Source: Paraphoma chrysanthemicola (Eukaryota > Ascomycota > Dothideomycetes > Pleosporales > Phaeosphaeriaceae). Taken from it: a DNA stretch of 64,000 bases. The notes under the pieces were generated by a model. The model worked only from the letters and a program-made list of their open reading frames with translations. It searched no databases and had not been told where the DNA came from. Within the stretch, counting starts at the first letter, position 1; each line of letters starts with the position of its first letter. This document shows positions 43,775 to 53,509 of this stretch, one piece after another. A program made the position numbers and the translations under genes. The DNA is taken from assembly GCA_020744225.1 (NCBI GenBank), contig JAGMWG010000012.1, positions 496,001 to 560,000 on the forward strand. Direction: 5' to 3'.

Positions 43775-46596
43775 CTAAGCTCTCAAGCCTTCCATAAGTG
43801 CGCCTTCCTCTCTCTTTCCAACAGCCTGAAACATGGTGCCCTCTCCACCAATGTCCAGCCCCTTATCCGCCCGCTCATACGCCTCGTCACTCCTATCTAG
43901 CAGAATCTCTAGCTCCTCGTCACGCAATAAATTTCCGGCTTCGTTGTCCTCGATATCAAATCGTTCGCCATCGCTTCGCCTCAGCAACTTCTGCAACTCC
44001 TCAACTTCCTGCTCCTTCTCATTGCCTCGCGTCTTCCCGCGATCGTTGCGTACACCTCCTTTCCGGATGACCAATTTCTCAAGTCGCCGCTTCGCTTCTG
44101 CGGACTCCAGAAGTTTCTGCTCGACAGTGTTGCGCGTTGCGAATCGGTAGACGATGACATTGCGTGTTTGCCCGATGCGATGAGCGCGGTCCATGGCCTG
44201 AAGATCTTGTTGCGGGTTCCAGTCGCTATCAAACAGGATGACTGTGTCTGCGGCAGCAAGATTGATACCTTGGCCACCTGCTCTTGTTGATAGGATGAAG
44301 ATGTCTTTTGCGTCTTTGGCTTTGGTCTTGTTGAATGCCAAAATTTGGTCTTGTCGATCGGTTTGTGCGACGGAGCCGTCGATACGCGCGTACGGCCATG
44401 ACCGCAGGTCCAGATAGTGACCAAGCAAGTCCAGTGTTGTGGTGAATTGGGAGAAAATGAGGACTTTGTGGCCGCGCCGTATCAGCTCGGGGAGGAGGGA
44501 GTCCAGTAGGAGCATTTTGCCAGATGTCGATACTAATGTCTCGTCCGGTTCGGTCTCAGAAGCAAACGTTTCCTTGCCATCCGTGTCCGCCTTGAGGAAC
44601 GGATTGAAGAAGTTGTAAGGCGAATTGCAGCACAGTCGAAGCTGCATGATTGGATTGCCGAGCTTCTTTTGCATTAGTTGGCGCTTCGCAATCTCGAATG
44701 TAGCCGCGCGTATCTTCTCTTCCTCGACTTCAGAGTCCACCTCCTCTTCCGGCTCCTCTGATGATTGTTCTTCATGGTCAAGACTGGCAAAGTACTGTGA
44801 GTCGCTGACCTCCTCGTAGTTACGCTTTGCCCGGCCGCGGCTCCGATTCGATACCACGGAGGCGGGCGTACCTGCACGCGATGTCTTTGCGCTCTTGTTG
44901 GGTGTGCTTATGCCACTCAAAGCTTTACGCTTGCGACTGCCATTGTTGCTGCGGATGCTTAATGGCGTGCCTGCTCCGCTATTGAGCCCAATACTCAAGC
45001 GCTCGACTGCCTTTTCTTCCAAGTAAGACCTGCTGGTGCCGTCGAGAATTGCTTGGTACAGCTCACGCTGCATGGCCGTCAGCGGAGCATAGAGCACATA
45101 CTCGCGCTTCTTGGGCATCAAACTCTCCACATCAGTCTTGACACGCCGAAGCAGGAAGGGCTTGAGGACTGCATGCAGCGACTTGACTAAGTACTGTTGC
45201 CGCTCTTCGGACAGCAGCTGCTCGTAGCTGTTCTTGTCTTTGAGCCCGGAGAAGTCGAACCAACTCTCGAAAGTGGAGAGTTTGTCGAACACAGTTGGTA
45301 AGAGGAAATGCAGCAACGACCACAACTCTGTCAAGTTGTTTTGCAATGGCGTTCCAGTAATCAGCAGACGGTTCGCTGACTGGAATTGCTGGAGTTCTCG
45401 GATGAGACGGCAGTCCAGATTCTTGATGCGGTGGCCCTCATCAATAATGATGAACTGCCAGCCGAAGCTGGTAAGGTACTTTCGGTCGTTCATGCAAATC
45501 TCGTAGCTTGTGACCATGATCGGAAACTGAGCTGTACCTGGGTTCTTAAGCCTCGTCTTGCGCAGCCGCTCGCGCTCCTTCTTGTCGCCGTGGTACAGCA
45601 TCACCGGCATGCTCGGCGTCCACTTCTCAAACTCAGCGACCCAATTGCTGGTTGTACTGAGTGGCGCAGCAATCAGGAACGGGCCGTACGACTTGTTTTC
45701 CCACAGATGGGCTAGCATGGCGATGGTCTGTATCGTCTTTCCAAGGCCCATCTCATCGGCGAGGATACCGTTGATGCCATTCTCATAGAGAGACAGCATC
45801 CACTCCAAACCCTCCAACTGGTATGATCGCATCGTGCCGCCCGTCACGAGTTTTGGTTGCCGTGCAGAGCGGAGGTCTTGGATGCCGACGTCGCTCGTCT
45901 TGACTTTATCATCGTCGTCTGCAGCCTCCTTCAACGCGTCAGCCACGCTCTGCTGGTCTGTCTTCTTCTCAAGGTCCTCCTTGTTGAAATAGCTCGAGAT
46001 CTTCGCATCTTGTTTCTTCGGCCTGCCGCGTCCTACTGGTTTCTTGGGGCGGCCACGCCCTCTCGTCTTTGGCCCAGCATCATCTGTATTTGATTGGGAC
46101 GCATCGGTCCCATTCGTAGCAGACGCACGGGTCGCCCTTCGTTGTGATTCGGCAGCCGCTTCGTCGGCGTTCTTCTCGCGCTTCGAGGCCTGGCCTTGCG
46201 TCTTTTCGTCTTGCGCTTTCTCTTCGTCTTCTTGCCGCTGCATCTGCGCGAGCATGACCGTCGCGTACAGCTGAGACACGAAGTCAGCACAATATCACAA
46301 TCACTTTTGACCCTACTGACCTTGCTCTTGTTCATCAAAAACTCCAATTGCTGAAACTTCTTATCCAACACGTCCTTGCCACTCTTGATGTCCTCCTGTC
46401 TCTCCTTCTCCAACTGCGCTTCGCGTTTCGCATCATTTTTCTCGCGCTGCACGCGCATGCGCTCTTCCTCAGCTTGTATCGCGTCCGACACGCCTTCCGA
46501 CTTATCGTTATCCATGCTTGGCGGTGGTGGTGGCGAAGACGCGGGCGTCGACTTTTGCGGTGAGGTTGACGCGCTTGCAATCGACGAGGAAGTCAT
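43775..46596 (-). CDS. irc5: SNF2-family chromatin remodeller, LSH/HELLS/IRC5 (MUS-30) type
   Basis: ATP-dependent nucleosome remodeller of the LSH/DDM1 branch (Neurospora MUS-30, yeast IRC5), linked to genome stability and, in plants and animals, DNA methylation. Exons 46596-46321 and 46270-43775 (923 aa); 50-nt intron GTCAGT...CTGAC...CTCAG. N-terminal coiled-coil/charged region, then two AT-hook-like GRGRPKK motifs near residues 162-178. The ATPase has Walker A ADEMGLGKT (~263), the LSH-type DEGH box in place of DEAH (~369), LITGTPLQNN, and a helicase C-terminal lobe with LSTRAGGQGINLAAADTVI and RAHRIGQ. A Ser/Arg/Lys-rich acidic insert separates the lobes. The end carries a Glu/Arg-rich tail. 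Confidence 0.92.
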
Positions 46597-47075
46597 ACTT
46601 CGCGTCGCGATATGTGGGATGCAAGGTCAAGATCTGGGGATTCCAATGGCGTGGTAAAGTCGATGCTAGCGCCAGGGGCACGTTGGTGGCGAGCGATGCA
46701 ACTCGATCGCGGAGAGGCAGGGAGACGCGCCATCGTCATAGAGCCGAACGCGCGATCACGCCTCGCCCTCTAATTGGGCTGCCAAGACAACACCACCAGA
46801 ACCCATTTTGCGTCATAGGACTGGATAATGGCACGAAACCTATCCTTTGATGTAAATATTGTGTCTATTGCTTCTAAAATTAACTCAATTCATGGGTTCT
46901 CTCAAGAAAGTATACAGGGCCAGAAGTGCTTGGTTCACCCAACGTACATGGGTCAGGATAGTCGCGCAAGTCTTCAGGGTGCTGCCAGAGGATTGCGTGA
47001 CTGCATCTGCTGTTATTGCAGTCGAAGCAGATCGAATCGTTGTTCCTATCTAACCTGGCTGAGTATTCTAGCCAA
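46597..47075. other. intergenic, no gene seen
   Basis: About 480 bases between the start of the SNF2 gene and the stop of the receptor-like gene. The promoter of the former is expected here; nothing else is recognisable. Confidence 0.5.
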
Positions 47076-48339
47076 TCATTCGTCTCTTGTCGCAAATAGC
47101 TCTGTCCTGCTGCCTTGGCTATGTCTATTGATGTCTTGTTCATCCGCTCCTGCCACTGTATCTCTAATACCTTTCTTCCTCCTCAATGCTGTGACTGAAC
47201 GGGAAGCTTTGAACGGGCGTACATTCGCACGTATTGTGCCGTCGTCGTCTTTTAGTCGTGTGCGGCTCGTACTTCGCGAGGCGTCACCCTTGCTCCGTGT
47301 GAACGATGACAATTGATAGCTCTCCGCTTCGCGCCGGGGACGACTTCCCGTCCGACCACTCGAGTAGTCATTAGACGACCCAATGCCTGCCTTGACCCCG
47401 CTTCCCGTGTCGAAACTCTGTATGAAGCCTTTGACACATGGAATGGTGGCTGCTATCAAGCTCCCGCACAGCTCAGCTTGTTGATAGATGATTGCTGGTG
47501 TCCGATGAACTCCTGGATTGCCACTGGCTAGTGACCGCTCCCAAGTCTTGACGAATAGACCAGCCAACGCTACAAGCGGCAGGCGAAAACCAAACACGGC
47601 GAACACTTGCAACTTATTTCTTATGTCCATGTGCAGACGCCAGCACAATACTGTGGGCACAGCGACAAGAACGACATCCGTCAAAGCATCGGTGATGATC
47701 ACAAAGCGATATCTTGTGACGATTGACCGACATGTTTGGGACGGTACTTGAGGGGCGAGGCTCTCCGGCGAGCAGCCAACAGACACCAAAAGTGCTGCAA
47801 GTATAGTCCAGCCGAGAGTGATTCCTGTCACCACGTTACAAACAATCCAGGCGGATCGCATGTCCCGTGTAAACAGTCTCTGAACTAGGAGGATTGTTGC
47901 AAGCTTGGAGAGGCCGAGAGCGATGTACAGTGCGATCTGGTTGCCGTATTGAGACTGCTGAAGCATGAGCTTAGACGACAAATTTGAATCACCGCCGCTC
48001 ACCGAAGCCATGCGCGCATAATCGTCTCCTTTGAGCAGCTCAAAATTCTTCGACAGGCCAGCCGACAAAGATGTGAGTAGTAAAGAAAATTGTACGAGGC
48101 TCGCGATCTTCCAGATTAGTACAATCGAATACAACAAGATGGAGTACACTTACTTGGGCGGCTAGAGCAGCTGCATCATCGAGCCCGAGTAGCCGCCATT
48201 TGATGAAGCAGCGTGTGATGAATGTAATGCTCGAATATGTGAAGCTCAAGAACGCGGTAATGTACAAAATGCCGCTACGGTCATCCGGCGTGACGTTTCC
48301 CCATCGATGACCCAGGCTGCTTGTAGAATCGTTACTCAT
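47076..48339 (-). CDS. fungal rhodopsin-domain (PTH11-like) membrane protein
   Basis: Seven-helix protein of the fungal rhodopsin-type/PTH11-related class, putative surface receptors. Exons 48339-48154 and 48107-47076 (405 aa); 46-nt intron GTAAGT...CTAATCTGGAAG joins LAAQ-IASLVQF. Start at the first true ATG (MSNDSTSSLGHRWG); further upstream only a GTG is in frame. Motifs usual for the class: ITRCFIKWRLLGLDDAA, YGNQIALYIALGLSKLATI, RLFTRDM, RYRFVIITDALTDVVLVAVP and RLPLVALAGLF. The C-terminal ~110 residues are cytosolic, Ser/Arg-rich. No N-terminal CFEM domain is present, so it is not a classical full PTH11. Ligand unknown. Confidence 0.85.
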
Positions 48340-49952
48340 ACCGAGAAGGCTGGCTATAATGTCCGCGGACACTCGAGGGTCTCTGGCCGGATATAGTTGG
48401 TGGCATTCTGGTAAGGGGGTGGATCAGCTCGCCAGTGTCCGTGGGTTACAGAGGGAACCGAACTGCTGGGTACTTCAACATTCTCACAATCGGAGATGCT
48501 TCGGTGGGATCGTCGTGATAAAGAAACGTCCAAAACCCGGTACCCTGGCGTCAACGTGCACATGGTGCACGACGGAAAACCCAGTCGAAACCGAAGCCGG
48601 ATATACGCGCTCCGGCTGGACACCGTTCAGCCTGAACATCCTAGTCAGTGTTTTCCATAGTCGTTAGATTCGTCGCCGGAAAGACATGATTGGGTCGTCG
48701 AGCCGCGCCGTCGAGCTGCGCCTCGGCGCTGAGACATCATGCGGTGTGATCAAGGCGTCCTTGTGAGTTTGGGCGTTGTGCGATGCAGCCAAGCTGAACA
48801 AAAGCGAAGAAAGAAAAAAGACACAAGGCTGTGAACGTATCATGCGATTGGCGAGCACGGCGAGGCCTTCATGCAATCAGACTAAAGAAGAGCGTGATTA
48901 GTATGGCCACTGCCAGAACTACTGTAGATGGCGAATGGTTTGGTCAGGGCCGCGACGCTGGAGCCCAACGGACGTGTGCGGAGGAGTCGCCGACGGCGCA
49001 GTAATTTGAGTTCAGAGCCCTCCACGAACGCGTGGTGAAATTGATCAATTATGTGTGATGCTGAAAGAGGCGTGCAGTATCAACGGTTGGATTGGCTTCG
49101 GGGTCGGGCGGCTGTTTCTTCCACCCGGAGCTAGTCCAGTTAAACATCAAATGCACGCTAATCAATGGACCCCACCTGTGCGGCACCTTCACACTTACCA
49201 CGCTTACATCTTGTTGCATCGTAGGCGAAGCTTTTTGATTAGAATGCCTACACTATGTGCTTCTTGAATTCACTGCACAGCTATCAGCTGAAGGCTAGAA
49301 AGCGTCAATATTCGCGCAAACTGTGCATTTCAGGCGTGCTCGGCAAATGTGTCGCTGGTACACGCGGAGCGGCTCGCTATTAACTCCCGCCGCCAATATG
49401 CGCCAGCTCATCTGCGCAACGAAAGCCAATCTACGCCATGCATCGCCGGCATGCATCCCGTATGGTGCTCCAGGATTCGACGGCATAAGCGCCACCTGCG
49501 CCTGAGAATCATTACCATTAACCCCCACGTTGCCTCGATACGATCCTGCTTGTCGAAGATGGCGTTGGAAGATCAGATTGATCCGTGTCTGAGGTTCGCG
49601 GCCTGTCTCGTCCATAATTGGCCTGGAGAACAATTCATCAATTCTGGGACATTCGCCGACTCGGTTCCAGTCTCTTGGGATAGCGAGCGTCCTGCATGGC
49701 ACTACGAGGGTCTTATTCGCGCGCAATATGCAGCATCCCGGCTATGCAACCAGGGACGTCTCGTAGCTGCAGACGTATCAACCTGTTGCAGCTCTTAATG
49801 CTGCACTGTCTTTTTTTCTGATCTGTGGCAACCCAATTGCGCCCGTGTCATTGATATCACGCAGTCACTGTCATCGCATTGTTTCTGACTATCCATCTAC
49901 CTTTCATCGCACGTCTTTGTTTCCTTGTCACGCATCCTCGGCATACGACAAC
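48340..49952. other. intergenic between divergent genes
   Basis: 1.6 kb. The only noteworthy item is a 59-codon minus-strand frame ending at 48664 that opens MIRSQPCVFFLSSLLFSLAA, signal-peptide-like, but it is too short and isolated to call. Promoters for the receptor-like gene and the permease are expected. Confidence 0.45.
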
Positions 49953-51703
49953 ATGGCAGACACGAAATTGGCCGCCGAGGTGATACCTCGCGACAGCGAG
50001 TCTCAAGAAGAACATGCAGTGGTGTCCGAGAAGAAGGGCACATCTGATGATCAGAAGGACATGTACAGAATGGGGAAGAAGCAAGAATTGCGCCGAAACT
50101 TCCGCTTCGTTTCCATCTTTGGTTATTCCATGATCTTGATGGCGACATGGGAGACCGTCCTGACTACCCTCATCATTCCATTGACGAATGGCGGCACAGG
50201 AGGTGCTATATTTGTTTTTATTGGGACTGCCATTGGCATGGGCTTTGTCATTGCTTCAATGGCTGAGATGGCCTCAATGTGAGTGTTCAGCATTGCGGGA
50301 CATGACATGCAAGATCCAAGCGCTGACAACTTCTTAGGGCTCCAACTTCAGGTGGTCAGTATCACTGGGTATCAGAATTCGCACCCAAAAAGCACCAGAA
50401 GTTTCTCAGTTATGTAGTTGGTATGTCAAACGTTACTCTCTGGAACAGCTTACGAATATCTGACATTGGCTGACCACGTGCAGGTTGGTTATGTGTACTC
50501 GGTTGGCAAACCGGCATTGCTTCAATTGCCTTCCTCGCCGGTGGACAGATTCAAGGCCTCATCATCCTGAACAACGCTTCGTATGTCCCTCAACGATGGC
50601 ACGGAACACTTTTGATCATCGCGGTCGCCTCTTTCTCGATCATCTTCAACACGCTACTGGCACGCAAACTGCCATTGGTGGAGGGCACCGTACTCGTCCT
50701 TCACATTTTCGGATTCTTCGCAATCTTCATCACCATGTGGGTCCTCGGACCCAGGAGCAAGGCCAGCGATGTCTTTGGCTCATTCCAAGACAATGCAGGT
50801 TGGGGCAACGTGGGACTCTCTTGTCTGGTTGGTCAATTGGCGCCCATCTTCTCCCTCCTAGGGTCCGATGCAGCCACGCACATGAGCGAGGAGCTCCGCG
50901 ACGCCGCTCATACTCTCCCGCGTGCCATGATCTGGACCGCTATAGTTAACAGCACGCTTGGATTTCTGATGCTCGTCACGTTCTGCTTCTGTCTTGGGGA
51001 CGTCGAAAGCGTAATCATGACCGCCACAGGACAGCCACACATTCAGGTCATGTACAACGCTACGCAGTCAACTGCTGGAGCGACTGCGCTGGCATCTATC
51101 ACCGTGGTAAGTAATTTCGAGCGGACCTTGGCATCGCAGACAAGTACTGATACAAACATAAAGGTCATGGCTATTTTCGGTTGTGTTAACAACGTCGCGA
51201 CATGTTCTCGACAGCTCTTCGCATTCGCTCGCGACCACGGCGTACCAGGTGGAGCTTTCCTCTCTCGCGTCCGACCCGGCTGGGACATTCCGCTAAACTC
51301 GGTTCTCGTCTCCTTTGCCGTCTCGATCGGACTTTCTATGATCAACATTGGCTCGACAGTTGCCTTCAACTCGATTGCCTCGCTCGGTACTTGCGCCTTA
51401 CTATCGTCCTACATCATCTCGATCTCATGCATTTTTCTTAAAAGATGGCGCAATGAGCCTCTCCTTCCGTCCAAGTTCAATCTCGGCAAGGCTGGTATCT
51501 GGATCAATGGCATATCGGTGCTGTACTTGAGCGTGGCATTCCTTTTCGCTTTCTTCCCGACCTTTCCTCATCCGACGCCGGATCTGATGAATTGGAACAT
51601 CCTGATCTACGGTGTCGTAGTTGTTTTTTCGCTTGTATACTTTGTGATCAAGGGACGAAAAGTGTACGAGGGCCCAGTTGAATACATTAATCGGGTCTAC
51701 TAG
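49953..51703 (+). CDS. amino-acid/GABA/choline permease (APC superfamily, ACT family)
   Basis: Plasma-membrane permease of the fungal amino-acid/choline transporter family. Exons 49953-50278, 50338-50420, 50484-51106, 51164-51703 (523 aa); introns 57-63 nt. Start at ATG 49953 (CAACATGGCAG). The N-terminus is hydrophilic. Helix 1 reads FRFVSIFGYSMILMATWE, followed by PLTNGGTGGAIFVF and the family motif APTSGGQYHWVSEFAPKK encoded by the small second exon. Later come GLSCLVGQLAPIFSLLGSDAATHMSEEL and ATCSRQLFAFARDHGVPG. About 12 helices. Motifs resemble HNM1/UGA4-type carriers; substrate undecided. Confidence 0.92.
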
Positions 51704-52144
51704 AGGGCTTGTCATAGGAATAACATGCATGAGTTACGCCATTACAAGATCTCTAGTCAATAATCGGTCATACAATGTCGATGCTATGATGTCGACTACA
51801 GGTACTGAGATAGTAATCTCACCTACGGATTTGTAGAGTCAATGCCGTGACTTTGACCAAACAGTCAGCGGATGAAAGTATCCGCCCCAAAGAGGCAAAA
51901 TCATATTCAGCATTTTCGATACGTTTCCACCAAGGCATCGCAAGACTGTTCCTTCTTTCGACTCACGACCTTTTCGTTCTATCTTCGGCTAAATGCGCCA
52001 TACTCGCAATGCTTGTCTCTGCATTCCTCAAAGGTAATACACTCGACGAAAGTGCAGTCCTCGATAGCATGTACTCCAACACGCCTTCAACCACCCCGTC
52101 TCCCATTCCTCAACACATCCACTTCATTCCGCCGACCACCCATC
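51704..52144. other. convergent intergenic region
   Basis: 440 bases between the stops of convergent genes. A C/A-rich frame near 52050-52140 is probably 3' UTR sequence. Nothing else seen. Confidence 0.5.
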
Positions 52145-52711
52145 TCACAACAATAGCCTATAGAACGCCGCACCCTCCACACTATCATAATACTTCTCCG
52201 TCTCTCGGAACCCATACCCCTCATACAACTTCCTCGCAGCCGTCATACTACTCAACGTATCAAGCAACATCTCCCCATACCCCAACTCTCTGGCCTTGTT
52301 CAACACTTCGTCCATCAGCATTTTCGACACGCCGGAACCGCGCGCCGAGGGGACGATGTACAGACGCTTAAGTTCGCATGTTGGTGTCGAACGAGCTGGG
52401 AAGGACCTCAGAGCGACGGAGCCTATCACAACATCTGCAGATGCTTCGGCTACTGACGAGGGGGTTGTTAAAGTGCTGGTGGTGATCTGAGGCGGTGTGG
52501 TTGCAGGTGTTGTGTACGCTAACCACACGCCTCCATTTTCCTGAAAAGCGTATCTCCCAGGCAAATTGGCGAGTTCATGGTCGAAGTTCTGGAAGTCTAG
52601 GGCGATGGGGAGGGATTGTGCGTATGCGAGGAAGAGCTGGCTAACAATGTCCTGATCGGCTGGGAAGGTGGCGGGTCGGATTTTGACGATGGGTCGGACT
52701 TCTGCGGACAT
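52145..52711 (-). CDS. GNAT-family N-acetyltransferase
   Basis: Single-exon 188-aa GNAT acetyltransferase using acetyl-CoA. Start at ATG 52711 (MSAEVRPIVKIRPATFPAD); upstream in-frame codons have no ATG. Motif A is CELKRLYIVPSARGSGVSKMLMDEVLNKA, with the acetyl-CoA pyrophosphate loop RGSGVS. Motif B is MLLDTLSSMTAARKLYEGYGF with the usual Tyr near the C-terminus. A Thr/Ala-rich insert lies around residues 70-95. Acceptor substrate unknown; the arrangement resembles small-molecule acetyltransferases. Confidence 0.88.
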   Translation of the reverse strand: MSAEVRPIVKIRPATFPADQDIVSQLFLAYAQSLPIALDFQNFDHELANLPGRYAFQENGGVWLAYTTPATTPPQITTSTLTTPSSVAEASADVVIGSVALRSFPARSTPTCELKRLYIVPSARGSGVSKMLMDEVLNKARELGYGEMLLDTLSSMTAARKLYEGYGFRETEKYYDSVEGAAFYRLLL

Positions 52712-53107
52712 TTTTAACAGGTTATGAGGCACACTGGAGGTGTGAGTTGACGAGTCAGCCAACAAGGGGATTTGATGACTTTTGTTCAGAATGTAAAAGT
52801 GCCGTGGTTATCCGAAGATATCCTCTTACGTTTAATGCTCGAAGCCGCTTCCTGGTCAAAGGAGTAATTCCAAGTTACAAAATCGGACTTCAACATTGCC
52901 GAACGTGTTCGTTCGTTGTGGAGTATCGCCAAATTAGAACGAAGTCTCCACTGACCCACACTGCCGTTTTTGATTTGCAAGATCTCACCGCCGCCACTTC
53001 CGTTCATTCAAATCACCTTGTTCTCCTCTCTGACCACTTCCGTAATCGATACTTCTTTGCACATGATATACGCTACAGTTTCAAGTCGCACAATAAATCA
53101 CGTGAGC
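52712..53107. other. upstream region of the GNAT gene and the tRNA-Pro gene
   Basis: About 400 bases containing the GNAT promoter and the 5' flank of the tRNA gene. An AT-rich patch (GATATA near 53065) lies about 40 bp upstream of the tRNA 5' end, a place where fungal Pol III genes can carry TATA-like elements. Confidence 0.4.
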
Positions 53108-53118
53108 GGTCTTATGGT

Positions 53119-53170
53119 GTAAGCATCCCTCGTCCTTCACAATCCACAATCCGAACTAACATGTATGCAG
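53119..53170 (+). other. spliceosomal-type intron 1 inside tRNA-Pro
   Basis: 52 nt, starting GTAAGCATCC and ending AACTAACATGTATGCAG: consensus donor, CTAAC branch 15 nt before the acceptor, CAG acceptor. Size and motifs are indistinguishable from the protein-gene introns in this window. It splits the D arm after nt 11 and the Pol III A box. Confidence 0.8.
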
Positions 53171-53184
53171 CTAGTGGTATGATT

Positions 53185-53237
53185 GTAAGCAAATCCCGAA
53201 GTCAGCACTGTTGAACATGTGTCCTAATTATCAACAG
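53185..53237 (+). other. spliceosomal-type intron 2 inside tRNA-Pro
   Basis: 53 nt, starting GTAAGCAAAT and ending GTCCTAATTATCAACAG: consensus donor, CTAAT branch, CAG acceptor. It lies exactly between the D arm (nt 26) and the anticodon stem (nt 27). It shares GTAAGCA with intron 1 and is otherwise different. Confidence 0.8.
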
Positions 53238-53248
53238 CTCGCTTAGGG

Positions 53249-53264
53249 TACCTAAGTAATCGAA
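53249..53264 (+). other. canonical 16-nt tRNA intron
   Basis: At the universal eukaryotic position one base 3' of the anticodon. It contains CCTAA, which can pair with TTAGG of the anticodon loop, the pre-tRNA helix expected by the tRNA-splicing endonuclease. Boundaries can slide by one base because a T occurs on both sides. Confidence 0.8.
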
Positions 53265-53306
53265 TGCGAGAGGTCCCGGATTCGAATTCCGGTAAGACCC
53301 GTTTCA

Positions 53307-53321
53307 TTTTTGTCGATTTTT
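53307..53321 (+). terminator. Pol III terminator (two T5 runs)
   Basis: TTTTT at 53307-53311 and again at 53317-53321, starting seven bases after the tRNA 3' end. No run of more than two T occurs inside 53108-53300, so Pol III would read the whole interrupted gene. Confidence 0.7.
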
Positions 53322-53509
53322 GGCGCCTATCAGTAGCCTTGTGTCGGGCAGGTGAGTTGGTTTCTTGTTTGTGTGAAAGTGGCTAGGAGTGGCTGGTGCA
53401 ACATGATGAAAAAGAGGCAAGAATGGGGTTGTAGATCATCTCAGCACCATAAGCAGTCAAAAGAATAACTTGACCGTAATGTCTTGAACGATGATCAGAA
53501 TTGCAGCCC

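Larger units (their letters stand above)
53108..53300 (+). tRNA. tRNA-Pro(AGG): tRNA-Pro(AGG) interrupted by one tRNA-type and two spliceosomal-type introns
   Basis: Exonic pieces 53108-53118, 53171-53184, 53238-53248 and 53265-53300 join into a 72-nt tRNA. Acceptor GGTCTTA pairs 7/7 with TAAGACC (53293-53299), discriminator C53300. D arm is GGTC...GATT. Anticodon stem CTCGC pairs 5/5 with GCGAG around loop TTAGGGT, anticodon AGG at 53245-53247. Variable loop is AGGTC. T stem CCGGA pairs 5/5 with TCCGG around TTCGAAT. From position 8 to the T stem the joined sequence equals the conserved eukaryotic tRNA-Pro core (TGGTCTAGTGGTATGATT, CTCGCTTAGGG, TGCGAGAGGTCC). Inserts: 53119-53170 between nt 11 and 12, 53185-53237 between nt 26 and 27, and 53249-53264 between nt 37 and 38. 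Odd points: A53-T61 instead of the near-universal G-C pair, and a split A box. It may be functional or a recently interrupted copy. Confidence 0.88.

Noticed and set aside
48664..48876. Small secreted-like peptide MIRSQPCVFFLSSLLFSLAA...
   Set aside because: Only 59 codons after the signal-like start, no Cys pattern, no neighbour support; could be chance hydrophobicity.
53119..53237. Reading the two long tRNA inserts as extra tRNA-endonuclease (bulge-helix-bulge) introns
   Set aside because: No flanking helix that would form such a motif was visible, while GT-AG ends and branch motifs fit spliceosomal introns in both cases.
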